This document shows positions 22,822 through 30,812 of a stretch of DNA of 64,000 nt, piece by piece. Where the stretch lies: positions 80,244 to 144,243 of the IMG/VR virus record IMGVR_UViG_3300013099_000017; one strand, written 5' to 3'. Position numbers and translations under genes: made by a program. Each line of letters starts with the position of its first letter. Position 1 is the first letter of the stretch. Source of the DNA: a virus. The notes under the pieces were generated by a model, which was given only the letters and a program-made list of their open reading frames with translations, was not told the DNA's origin and did no database searches.

Positions 22822-23089
22822 TTATGTAAACCTATCAAATAATGTTTTATTTTGGTTGGGTAGTGCTGGTGTTAAAGATATTAAAGATATAGCAATTACA
22901 GATGATAACATTACTATAAACATTTAGGTAAAGGTTATAAATCAGAATTAAACAATTCACTTGATTTTTTGTTGGAAAATTTACAAGATGTATGTATTTT
23001 TTATTATAAATTTATATGAGATCTTTATAGGTAAAGATAATAATCTTATACAAGTTATATTTAAAGTCAAAAAATCGGGTGATAAATAA
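22808..23089 (+). pseudogene. small protein gene with two compensating frameshifts
   Basis: It starts MKTIDYVNLSNNVLFWLGSA and stops at TAG 22925. From about 22916 the -1 frame reads KHLGKGYKSELNNSLDFLLE to about 23012. The original frame then resumes with YEIFIGKDNNLIQVIFKVKK and ends at TAA 23087, exactly where the next gene starts. One lost A near 22916 and one extra base near 23012 would explain everything. Confidence 0.55.
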
Positions 23090-23232
23090 TGAGTATTAAT
23101 ATTGAAAATGAATTGACCAATTTTGGTGGATGGGAAAAAAATAAAATTCGTAATATGCTTAGGCAAGAATTTAAGTATGGGGTTTTATTGGGTGTTATTG
23201 GAACTTTGATCATTGTGTGGATTTTTATATGA
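23089..23232 (+). CDS. small membrane protein (47 aa)
   Basis: Soluble N-terminal half, then one transmembrane segment (YGVLLGVIGTLIIVWIFI). TAATG overlap upstream and ATGA overlap with the Nudix gene. Confidence 0.55.
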   Translation: MSINIENELTNFGGWEKNKIRNMLRQEFKYGVLLGVIGTLIIVWIFI

Positions 23233-23645
23233 AAAAAGTAAGTGCTGGTATCATCATAACAGATGGTAAAGAAATTTTATTAGGTCATTCAACTGGTAAT
23301 AATTTTTGGGATATTCCAAAGGGGATGGTTGAAGATGGTGAAAATCCATACGATACTGCTATCCGTGAAACTCATGAAGAATTTGGATTAGATTTTTCAG
23401 ATCATACATTAGTTGATATTGGTGAATTTAAATATTCAAAATCTAAGAATTTACATTTATTTTTGGCAAACGTATCATCAATGCCAAACGCAAAACACTG
23501 TGAATGTACATCATATTTTGATATCGGGCAGGGTAAGAAACCAGAAATTGATACTTTTATTGTTTTTGAATTAAAAAATGTAGAAGTATTATTTTGTGCA
23601 TCAATGAAAGAATGTTTTAAACAATGGAGAAAATATATAAAATGA
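23229..23645 (+). CDS. Nudix hydrolase (138 aa)
   Basis: A full Nudix box G-x5-E-x7-RE-x-xEE-xG is present: GMVEDGENPYDTAIRETHEE then FGL (about residues 36 to 58). It hydrolyses a nucleoside diphosphate linked to another group; the substrate cannot be read from sequence. ATG 23229 overlaps the previous stop. Confidence 0.85.
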   Translation: MKKVSAGIIITDGKEILLGHSTGNNFWDIPKGMVEDGENPYDTAIRETHEEFGLDFSDHTLVDIGEFKYSKSKNLHLFLANVSSMPNAKHCECTSYFDIGQGKKPEIDTFIVFELKNVEVLFCASMKECFKQWRKYIK

Positions 23646-24142
23646 GTACAAAAATATACAATGCTTATATCTGTAAAATGGGGATGCCGTATCTTAGTCT
23701 TATTATTAAAGAATTAAGAAAAGAATATACAGAAGAAGTACAAAAAACGATTTTAGATATACCATTTAATTTTAGAAAAAAATGCATTGAATTTTATGAA
23801 GATGATTCTATTGTAATTTATCCGTTGCAAAATGGTGATATTTTATTTCAAGAGTGGCGTTATAGATTGAGATATAGTGTAAATTTACCTACATTCAATT
23901 TGATGCTCAATTTCAATAAAATTGAAGATTATCATTATCAAGATCAGTCAGATCCTTGGTATATTGATGATTATGATGATGATAAAATTACCAAAGAAGA
24001 ATATGAAAGTGCAATAATCCAATATGAACAGCGTGAAAAAGATTGGAATGAAGTATTCGGTGATGGTTCATGGAGTCCAGCCGAAACTGGATTTACTATA
24101 CCTTATATAAACGATAAAATTAGATTAGAGTGGGACAAATGA
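23642..24142 (+). CDS. hypothetical protein (166 aa)
   Basis: Starts MSTKIYNAYICKMGMPYLSL at an ATGA overlap. It has a long acidic segment (WYIDDYDDDKITKEEYESAI) and ends in FTIPYINDKIRLEW. Unknown. Confidence 0.6.
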   Translation: MSTKIYNAYICKMGMPYLSLIIKELRKEYTEEVQKTILDIPFNFRKKCIEFYEDDSIVIYPLQNGDILFQEWRYRLRYSVNLPTFNLMLNFNKIEDYHYQDQSDPWYIDDYDDDKITKEEYESAIIQYEQREKDWNEVFGDGSWSPAETGFTIPYINDKIRLEWDK

Positions 24143-24366
24143 AGCGATTAGTAGAATTACCACTTACCTTATATACAATTTTGGATACAAAATCTAATGA
24201 AAATTGGCATACAAATCAAAACAAGGGTGTTTGGTTTAAAATAAATCATGCTAAATCAGCATGGACAAATAACCAATGGCGTGATGAAATTAAATTCAAT
24301 GATCAAGACAGATATAAGATTGTTGAAAATACTGTTGCTTCATGGAATAAGCAAATTATTAATTAA
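24139..24366 (+). CDS. hypothetical protein (75 aa)
   Basis: Starts MKRLVELPLTLYTILDTKSN at an ATGA overlap; rich in Trp and Asn (NENWHTNQNKGVWFKINHAK). Unknown. Confidence 0.5.
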   Translation: MKRLVELPLTLYTILDTKSNENWHTNQNKGVWFKINHAKSAWTNNQWRDEIKFNDQDRYKIVENTVASWNKQIIN

Positions 24367-24386
24367 TAAATAGGTTTAAGGATAAA

Positions 24387-24611
24387 ATGATTGAAATAAA
24401 ATTTACGGCAGTTGCTCCGGTGGTTCAGGGTTGGAAAAATGGAATTGATGTTTCACGACATAAATACTATGATTGTTCATTCTCAGTATCATTCGATCCA
24501 ACTAAAATTAATGATCATCAAGTTAATCAAATGATTCACAATCAAATGCTTCAAATGAAACGAGATCATCCAAGAAGTCAAGTACTTAAACAAGCCCAAA
24601 GGCAATATTAA
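24387..24611 (+). CDS. hypothetical protein (74 aa)
   Basis: TTAAGGATAAA precedes the ATG. The C-terminal half is a basic helix (QVNQMIHNQMLQMKRDHPRS). No family recognised. Confidence 0.5.
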   Translation: MIEIKFTAVAPVVQGWKNGIDVSRHKYYDCSFSVSFDPTKINDHQVNQMIHNQMLQMKRDHPRSQVLKQAQRQY

Positions 24612-24631
24612 TTAATATGAGATAAAATAAT

Positions 24632-24853
24632 ATGTATGAACCAGAAGAAACCTATTATGGAAAAGAACAGCACCAACAAGAGCAAATAATATTACAACAT
24701 GGACAACCTGAAATTCCTTGGTATTTTGGTCAGGATTTCCAATGGTGGTGGACCGGTGTATTTGTGCCAATTATTCTTGCTATTGTTATTAATAAGACTA
24801 TGAAAAAGAAAACCGTTGTTAATGAAAGTAATCATAAACATCCAAGATTGTAA
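24632..24853 (+). CDS. membrane-anchored protein (73 aa)
   Basis: A glutamine-rich N terminus is followed by one transmembrane segment (WWWTGVFVPIILAIVI) and a basic tail. Last gene of its operon. Confidence 0.5.
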   Translation: MYEPEETYYGKEQHQQEQIILQHGQPEIPWYFGQDFQWWWTGVFVPIILAIVINKTMKKKTVVNESNHKHPRL

Positions 24854-24856
24854 ATA

Positions 24857-24938
24857 TATCCACAATGGGATATATACCAATGTATCCCATTGTGTGATAA
24901 TATCTGTATTGTAGAAAACATTCCAAAAGGAAAATATT
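24857..24938 (+). promoter_or_regulatory. promoter cassette with two dyads
   Basis: CCACAATGGG centred near 24864 lies 32 bases before GATAAT at 24896. A second half-copy, CCCATTGTG, directly abuts the -10 box. The leader lacks the GGGG hairpin but ends in ATTCCAAAAGGAAA. Confidence 0.65.
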
Positions 24939-25355
24939 ATGAGTCGTTCTGTCAGTTATCCTAATAATGCTAGTGTTGTCTGTTATATTGATGTGAGTTA
25001 TATGGAAGATTCCGATGAATGGAATGATTTCATGGATTCATTAAAATATGTTATTTTAACAAAATATAAATCTTTTGAAGATGATGATCATTATATTGGT
25101 CGGGAATTAACTTCTGTTTTATCAAACCAACATGCTCAAATTGTGGTATCTGAATATTGTGGATTAGCAAGCGTTTCTCTTGCTCCAATTGAATTTGATG
25201 GTTATGGTGAAGATTCGAGTTTACAAAATATTGCTAATGCATGGTGTAATTTGGTATCTGATAACTTCAAAAAATTAATTGATAAACATTTTAATTCTTT
25301 AAATAAAGTTGCAACATTCAGCAATGGTGAATCTATGTATGAGTATGCATCATGA
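24939..25355 (+). CDS. hypothetical protein (138 aa)
   Basis: An acidic soluble protein of mixed alpha/beta type (VVCYIDVSYMEDSDEWNDF, then VVSEYCGLASVSLAPI). First gene behind its cassette. Unknown. Confidence 0.6.
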   Translation: MSRSVSYPNNASVVCYIDVSYMEDSDEWNDFMDSLKYVILTKYKSFEDDDHYIGRELTSVLSNQHAQIVVSEYCGLASVSLAPIEFDGYGEDSSLQNIANAWCNLVSDNFKKLIDKHFNSLNKVATFSNGESMYEYAS

Positions 25356-25579
25356 AAATATATCAACTAACAAGTGAAAATTTTGATGAAGGTTGTGGTA
25401 CTTTTACTTATATTATAAGCACTTCAAAAAACAAAAAACAACTTGAATCTGTTGCCAAAAAATTAAATGATTTATATGAAACTAATTATCAACATTATTA
25501 TGTAAATAATGTTGATGTTAAAGATTCTTTAACACATGATGAAATTGAACAAATAATCAAACAAATATTGGAGCCATAA
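25352..25579 (+). CDS. hypothetical protein (75 aa)
   Basis: ATGA overlap. Begins MKIYQLTSENFDEGCGTFTY and continues with a helix and a strand, perhaps a ferredoxin-like fold. Unknown. Confidence 0.5.
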   Translation: MKIYQLTSENFDEGCGTFTYIISTSKNKKQLESVAKKLNDLYETNYQHYYVNNVDVKDSLTHDEIEQIIKQILEP

Positions 25580-25581
25580 AA

Positions 25582-26265
25582 ATGTCATATCTATTACAAA
25601 AAAGAAATGAAAGTTGTGTTGAATATGCTTTGATTAATCAACATCCAATTGATTTTTTCAGACAATTATTTTTTACTAATGGCAATGGTATTGAGATTAG
25701 TAATGGTAATCCAGTTGAAGTCGTTAATTATGGACGGACTATCCCTTGGATAGAATATTATAAAGAAGAAACCACATTAGATGATATTAAAGATTATTTT
25801 GTTGATTATAAACTTGAACGCAAAGTTCAAGAAACTCAAAAAATGATTCGTGGTATGGATTCTTATAGCAATATATATAAGGATGCTCTTGCTGAATTGG
25901 ATGATATTTATGAATTGAGTGATAATGAAATCACAAATAGTCATTTTTGGTTAAATAAATTATTAGATGAAAAGGGTAATTTTTATCCATATTTGTCATT
26001 ATCTGATGGTTATTTTAAATTGCAACAAATTAATGAAAATACAGAACCATTATTATTGGATGTTGCAATAGCGGTTACGTCTGCATATGTATCATTTTTT
26101 GCTTATGTGAAAATAAATAAAACTTTCATTGAAGAATATAAATCAATTATTTCATTTAGATGGAATGTTGAAACTCTCGAAAGATGTTATAATACATCTA
26201 TGGATGATTTGGAAATGTTGCGAAAAGAATTTAAACGTTTATTGAAACTTAAAATGGATAGATAA
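25582..26265 (+). CDS. hypothetical protein (227 aa)
   Basis: Mixed composition with a long central helix (RKVQETQKMIRGMDSYSNIY) and a C-terminal basic helix. It sits directly before the QueC-like gene and shares a base with it. No recognised motif. Confidence 0.55.
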   Translation: MSYLLQKRNESCVEYALINQHPIDFFRQLFFTNGNGIEISNGNPVEVVNYGRTIPWIEYYKEETTLDDIKDYFVDYKLERKVQETQKMIRGMDSYSNIYKDALAELDDIYELSDNEITNSHFWLNKLLDEKGNFYPYLSLSDGYFKLQQINENTEPLLLDVAIAVTSAYVSFFAYVKINKTFIEEYKSIISFRWNVETLERCYNTSMDDLEMLRKEFKRLLKLKMDR

Positions 26266-26921
26266 TGAAAACCTTAATTTGTTATAGTGGTGGATTTGAT
26301 TCAACTGCTTTATTATTGAATGAGTTACAGAATGGTTATCATGTTGATACTTGTTATTTTGAATTGCCAAATAATACAGGTGCTCAATCAATTGAATTGA
26401 AAAATCGTAAAAAGATTTTAAAGTATGTATCCAAAATAACAAAAGATCCTGAAATGTCAGGAACTTTGGGAAATGATGTTGTTTATAATTTATATACTAA
26501 ATTTGATAATCGGGTATATTTACATCTTCAACAAGCATACCTATGGATACAATTTTTAATATTGAAAGTTGATTTAAGTAAATATGATCGAGTTGTTTTT
26601 GGTTATGTGAAATATGATGATTTTTGGCATTTTAAAAATGAATTTATTGAGTTATATAATTCATCCGTAAAATTAACTGTACATAAAAACACACCAAAAT
26701 TGGTATATCCTTTTGAGTGGTGTACTAAAAAAGATGTTTTAAAATGGTATGATACGGAAAATTTTTACAATAAAAATGTATCCAAATATATTAAAAAAAT
26801 AGAAAAATTAACGTTTTATTGTGAAACTCCGGTTGATGGTAAAGCATGTAAAAAATGTGATTCATGTAAACGACATAAAAGTGAGATTGGAAATGAACAG
26901 AAAAGAATTAATATTAACTAA
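26265..26921 (+). CDS. QueC-like PP-loop ATPase (7-cyano-7-deazaguanine synthase family)
   Basis: The PP-loop CYSGGFDSTALLL at residues 6 to 18 activates a substrate carboxylate with ATP. The C terminus has CETPVDGKACKKCDSCKRH, the C..CxxCxxC zinc site of QueC. In phages such enzymes supply preQ0 for 7-deazaguanine DNA modification, but no queD, queE, folE or transglycosylase is in this window, so they would have to lie elsewhere or come from the host. Confidence 0.65.
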   Translation: MKTLICYSGGFDSTALLLNELQNGYHVDTCYFELPNNTGAQSIELKNRKKILKYVSKITKDPEMSGTLGNDVVYNLYTKFDNRVYLHLQQAYLWIQFLILKVDLSKYDRVVFGYVKYDDFWHFKNEFIELYNSSVKLTVHKNTPKLVYPFEWCTKKDVLKWYDTENFYNKNVSKYIKKIEKLTFYCETPVDGKACKKCDSCKRHKSEIGNEQKRININ

Positions 26922-26979
26922 TATACTTGACATGGTATCTAATTTCTTATATTATAATACAATAAATAATATTTATTAA
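26893..26979 (+). CDS. short protein (28 aa), possibly truncated
   Basis: Reads MNRKELILTNILDMVSNFLY then YNTINNIY. It resembles the start of longer phage proteins of the DMVSDFLYYDR type, so it may be a truncated gene. It overlaps the QueC-like gene by 29 bases. Confidence 0.3.
   Translation: MNRKELILTNILDMVSNFLYYNTINNIY
26927..26955 (+). promoter_or_regulatory. possible sigma70-type promoter
   Basis: TTGACA at 26927 and TATTAT at 26950 with a 17-base spacer lie upstream of the RNA ligase. The -35 lies inside a short reading frame, so it may be chance. Confidence 0.4.
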
Positions 26980-27040
26980 AAACATAAATAAATTGTGGTG
27001 TTTCCATGCAGTTATTTATATTACATTAGGATTTAAACTT

Positions 27041-27982
27041 ATGAAAATTCCAACAAAGGAATTTATTGAAAATAATAGAAAGATGGTGAAATTGAAGCCA
27101 ACACCATATGATAATGTGTTTGTGTTGAAATATACTCCAAAAGTATTTTATAATTATTGGTGGGATAAAGATGATTCGTTAATTGAATGTCGTGGGACTT
27201 TGGTCGATAAAGATTTAAATATCGTATCAAGACCATATACAAAAATCTTCAATCATAATGAAAAGTTTGCACCAAAATTTGATGATGATGAAATTGTTTT
27301 AGTTGCTGATAAAATCAATGGCTTTATGTGTGCGGTTACTTGGCACAATGATATGGTTTTGGTTTCCACAACTGGTACAACTGATTCAGATTTTGCAAAG
27401 GTTGCAAGAGAAGAAGTAATGAAGGTCACGAATGAAACTCTATTTAAAGACCATTCAGATTATACTTTCATCTTTGAAGTTTGTACAAAAGAAGATAGAC
27501 ATATCATTGAAGAAGATTTGGGTGTTTATTTATTGGATGTTAGACTGAAAAAATGGGATACACCTAATATTGGTTTGGGGTCAAGTGAAATAGCTTGTTT
27601 GAGATTGACAACACAATATCGTAATGAAGATAATTTCAATGATAGCTTTAAATTACCTAAACATTGGATGTATAAGTTTGGTGAACTTGAATCAATTTTG
27701 AAAACATATAAGCGTGAAGGTTTTGTTGTGACAAGTTTGGATAGAACCCGACAAGTTAAAATGAAATCCCCATATTATTTAACATCAAAATTTTTGGCTA
27801 AATTGAATAATGATAATGTTGAATTGTTGTTATCAAATCCACAAAAATGTAAAGCACGAATTGATGAAGAATTTTATCCAATTGTGGATTATTTAAATGA
27901 AAATTTAGATCATTTTAAAACGTTGGATAATTTCGATAAAGCAATGTATGTTCAGGCATACTTCGATGGAGAAGAAACATGA
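27041..27982 (+). CDS. T4 Rnl1-type RNA ligase
   Basis: It joins RNA ends through an enzyme-AMP intermediate. Motif I is ADKINGF near residue 88 (nucleotidyl lysine), motif IIIa FIFEVCT near 145, motif IV EGFVV near 228 and motif V VKMKSPYY near 242. In T4, Rnl1 repairs tRNA cut by host anticodon nucleases. I start at ATG 27041 (313 residues) because the upstream in-frame extension is not ligase-like. No polynucleotide kinase gene is in this window. Confidence 0.85.
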   Translation: MKIPTKEFIENNRKMVKLKPTPYDNVFVLKYTPKVFYNYWWDKDDSLIECRGTLVDKDLNIVSRPYTKIFNHNEKFAPKFDDDEIVLVADKINGFMCAVTWHNDMVLVSTTGTTDSDFAKVAREEVMKVTNETLFKDHSDYTFIFEVCTKEDRHIIEEDLGVYLLDVRLKKWDTPNIGLGSSEIACLRLTTQYRNEDNFNDSFKLPKHWMYKFGELESILKTYKREGFVVTSLDRTRQVKMKSPYYLTSKFLAKLNNDNVELLLSNPQKCKARIDEEFYPIVDYLNENLDHFKTLDNFDKAMYVQAYFDGEET

Positions 27983-28290
27983 GAAAAGAAAAAGATGATA
28001 GTTATTTTATTAATAGAATGAGTTCATTTGGGGAATGGGTGTGGCGATTATATATTATTGAAGTTTTCCGTGATGGTGATGGGGTTTCATTTATTTTTAA
28101 TAAATATCATCCACTTTCATATATAATGTTCTTGGTTAGTATATTAGATGTATTTTGGATCAGTGGTGCAGATGGTGTAAAAGAAGAATGGAAAGATAAT
28201 CAATTGGGTTGGGATTTTACAAAGTATTGGAAAAAACCGGAAAATAAAATACGGTATATTCCAAGACCAGATATATATTTTTATACATAA
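27979..28290 (+). CDS. hypothetical protein (103 aa)
   Basis: ATGA overlap with the RNA ligase. A moderately hydrophobic helix (PLSYIMFLVSILDVFWI) may touch the membrane. Unknown. Confidence 0.5.
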   Translation: MRKEKDDSYFINRMSSFGEWVWRLYIIEVFRDGDGVSFIFNKYHPLSYIMFLVSILDVFWISGADGVKEEWKDNQLGWDFTKYWKKPENKIRYIPRPDIYFYT

Positions 28291-28291
28291 G

Positions 28292-28363
28292 TATCCACAA
28301 TGGGATATATTAATTATCATTGTATATGATATACTATGATTATAAATTTTAAAGGATAGAAGA
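28292..28363 (+). promoter_or_regulatory. promoter cassette
   Basis: CCACAATGGG centred near 28299 is 31 bases before -10 TATACT at 28330. The usual leader is missing and AAAGGATAGAAG serves as ribosome binding site. Confidence 0.6.
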
Positions 28364-28765
28364 ATGAAAGGTAATATAACAATTTCCAGACCGAGTTATG
28401 GTGATGGTAGGGAAAATATTGTAATTTCAATCAGAGATCGTGATTCAGGTGAAAGATTTTGTGAAGTTAATATAGATTACAAATCTTTTACTAAGTTAAT
28501 TACGGGTCAATCGGAAATTGATTGTGAATTAAATGTAAAAAATTTAGAACGTGTTGGTAAAAAACGGGAAAATGATACAATTGAATTTCCATTTGATAAA
28601 ACATATTCAAATGAGAGAAATGAATTAGCAATTGAAAAAGTAAAAGAATATACTCCGGAAGGTTGGACATGTGATAATTATTTTGGTTCACAAACATCAT
28701 TTTTCCGTAAAGATGGGGTTGATTATGCAAGGGCAACAATCAGACGTTGGATAGATAAAGAATAA
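28364..28765 (+). CDS. hypothetical protein (133 aa)
   Basis: Starts MKGNITISRPSYGDGRENIV. The first half resembles phage proteins with ISIRDRDSGERFCEVNIDYK strands; the second half is a small domain with GWTCDNYFGSQTSFFRKDGV. Function unknown. Confidence 0.55.
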   Translation: MKGNITISRPSYGDGRENIVISIRDRDSGERFCEVNIDYKSFTKLITGQSEIDCELNVKNLERVGKKRENDTIEFPFDKTYSNERNELAIEKVKEYTPEGWTCDNYFGSQTSFFRKDGVDYARATIRRWIDKE

Positions 28766-29316
28766 TGAGAGAAGCATATATTACAAGTGATAATCATTTT
28801 TATCATAAAAACATTTTAAAATATCAAAAGGAAGAAAGACCATTTGATGATGTTTTGGAAATGAATGAAGTTATTATTGAACGACATAATGAAGTTGTTA
28901 AAGATAAAGATGATATTTATTATCTTGGTGATTTTGCTATGACCGGAAATAATAATATTATTGAAATTTTAAAAAGATTAAATGGTAGAAAGCATTTTGT
29001 TTTTGGTAATCATGATCGACAAATGAGACATGATTCTGTCAAAGAATATTTTGATTGGATGTTTCAGTATCATGAACTTAAAGTAAAGCAATATGGCTTT
29101 AAAATTCCTCCAATTACATTATTTCATTATCCTATGGAACGTTGGAATAGAAAGAGCTATGGTTCATTTCATTTCTTTGGACATACTCATTCTAATGAAT
29201 ATGATGAAGTTGGTCGATTTAATGTTGGTGTTGATAACCATAATTTATATCCGTGGTCATTGGCAGAAGCAATTGAAAATTTAGAATCTATTGGGAGAGA
29301 TAACAATGAAAGTTGA
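28765..29316 (+). CDS. metallophosphoesterase (183 aa)
   Basis: The calcineurin-type metal sites are all present: SDNHFYH at residue 8, YLGDFA near 53, GNHDR near 75, FHYP near 113 and FGHTHS near 130. Substrate unknown. It shares a base with the preceding stop. Confidence 0.8.
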   Translation: MREAYITSDNHFYHKNILKYQKEERPFDDVLEMNEVIIERHNEVVKDKDDIYYLGDFAMTGNNNIIEILKRLNGRKHFVFGNHDRQMRHDSVKEYFDWMFQYHELKVKQYGFKIPPITLFHYPMERWNRKSYGSFHFFGHTHSNEYDEVGRFNVGVDNHNLYPWSLAEAIENLESIGRDNNES

Positions 29317-29512
29317 ACATTGGGATGGTGATCATCTTTGTGGTGATACAGGATTTATTGATACAGATTATACACCAGAAGAAGTTTTAGAATCATATAA
29401 AAATGATCGTGGCATACCAACGGTAATGTGGGGAGCATATACATTTTTAATTGTTGATGTTGTGTGGGCTGATCCAATTAAAAAGGATAAAATCAAGGTG
29501 TGTTTACAATGA
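29306..29512 (+). CDS. hypothetical protein (68 aa)
   Basis: I use ATG 29306 after GGGAGAGATAAC; it begins MKVEHWDGDHLCGDTGFIDT. It overlaps the phosphoesterase by 11 bases. Unknown. Confidence 0.5.
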   Translation: MKVEHWDGDHLCGDTGFIDTDYTPEEVLESYKNDRGIPTVMWGAYTFLIVDVVWADPIKKDKIKVCLQ

Positions 29513-29781
29513 ATCTGAAAGTAATACATTTAACTGAAACATGTGATATGATTTATCGTGAAGATGATGAAATATTTTATGTTATTCATGCAGGTGAAAA
29601 TGAAGGTGTAACTTTTACCCTATTGGATCTGGTGATTTCAATTGTAGATGGTCAATATAAACATGATTATTTACCACTTATCATAGAAAACTCTTATAAT
29701 GCTCCAGTTAAATTAATTTATAATGAAATTTTTGAAGTTGTTCAGGCAAAAGTTAAATTATATATGGATAAAATAAAATAA
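29509..29781 (+). CDS. hypothetical protein (90 aa)
   Basis: ATGA overlap. Begins MNLKVIHLTETCDMIYREDD; alpha/beta. Unknown. Confidence 0.5.
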   Translation: MNLKVIHLTETCDMIYREDDEIFYVIHAGENEGVTFTLLDLVISIVDGQYKHDYLPLIIENSYNAPVKLIYNEIFEVVQAKVKLYMDKIK

Positions 29782-30488
29782 TGTTATTAAGAATAGTGAG
29801 TGATTTACATTTAGATATTGAATATAAAGAATTGTCAATATTACCGGATGAAGATAAACAAGTTCTTATATTAGCTGGTGATATTGCATCAAACATCGAC
29901 CTATTTGATGAATTCCTACTTGACGTTGTGTACAGATTCAAACAGATTATTATTATCTATGGGAACCACGAATACTATGGTCATAACGTTGAAGCCCGTA
30001 AAAACGAGTTGTTTGAATTGTGTACAGATTATAGTAATGTTCAATTATTAGATGATGTGGCAATTAATTATGATGGAGTTACTATCTATGGTGGTACATT
30101 ATGGACAAGTGCTTATAAAGATCCCGTATATTGGTTAAATGATTTCAATGTTGTTGATTTTCCTGATGATTTTTATATTGAAGAACATAATTGCCAAGTC
30201 AATCATTTATCGAAAATGATTGACCAATTTGATGTGGTTATTACTCACCATGCACCAAGTTATAAGTCATGTGCTCCAAGATTTGAAAATTCTCCAATGA
30301 ATAAATACTTCATGAACCACCTTGACAATTTAATTTTAGATGCTGGAAAAAAGTTGAAATTGTGGGTACATGGACATGGACACGATTCATGTCAATATAA
30401 AATTGGTGAATGTGATGTAATTTGCAATCCAAAAGGATATAACGATGAAAATAAGGAATATAATGATGGGTTAATATACGAAATTTAA
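29781..30488 (+). CDS. metallophosphoesterase (235 aa)
   Basis: SDLHLD at residue 7, LAGDIA near 32, GNHEYY near 61, THHAPS near 151 and VHGHGHD near 195 give the full two-metal site of the calcineurin family. It is not closely similar to the phosphoesterase at 28765, so the two probably have different substrates. End of the operon. Confidence 0.8.
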   Translation: MLLRIVSDLHLDIEYKELSILPDEDKQVLILAGDIASNIDLFDEFLLDVVYRFKQIIIIYGNHEYYGHNVEARKNELFELCTDYSNVQLLDDVAINYDGVTIYGGTLWTSAYKDPVYWLNDFNVVDFPDDFYIEEHNCQVNHLSKMIDQFDVVITHHAPSYKSCAPRFENSPMNKYFMNHLDNLILDAGKKLKLWVHGHGHDSCQYKIGECDVICNPKGYNDENKEYNDGLIYEI

Positions 30489-30498
30489 TTAATAGTGC

Positions 30499-30527
30499 TT
30501 GTAAAAAAATGGATAGTATGCTACAAT
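30499..30527 (+). promoter_or_regulatory. sigma70-type promoter
   Basis: TTGTAA at 30499 and TACAAT at 30522 with a 17-base spacer. It lies in the gap before the short gene at 30565 and could also serve the helicase. Confidence 0.5.
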
Positions 30528-30564
30528 GCTATCTAATTAATGTTGTAATCATATATGGACTAAT

Positions 30565-30735
30565 ATGAAAACCACTAAGATTAAAATGAAAAAAGTAAGC
30601 GGTATGGCTGTTTTAAGTACAAACATATGGAATTTGGGTAAAATAAACATATCATTTGGTGATAATTTACCTGAAATGAAAAATGTATATGATTATAAGA
30701 CATATAGACCGATACTAATTACTCAACTGTTTTAA
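30565..30735 (+). CDS. hypothetical protein (56 aa)
   Basis: Begins MKTTKIKMKKVSGMAVLSTN and ends at TAA 30733. Basic N terminus. Placed alone between promoter and helicase. No family recognised. Confidence 0.4.
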   Translation: MKTTKIKMKKVSGMAVLSTNIWNLGKINISFGDNLPEMKNVYDYKTYRPILITQLF

Positions 30736-30812
30736 CAATTAATTAAATTTATTAACCGATTTACATAATAATGTATAGGGGATTACTATACCCGAAATAA
30801 TGAGAGATATGG

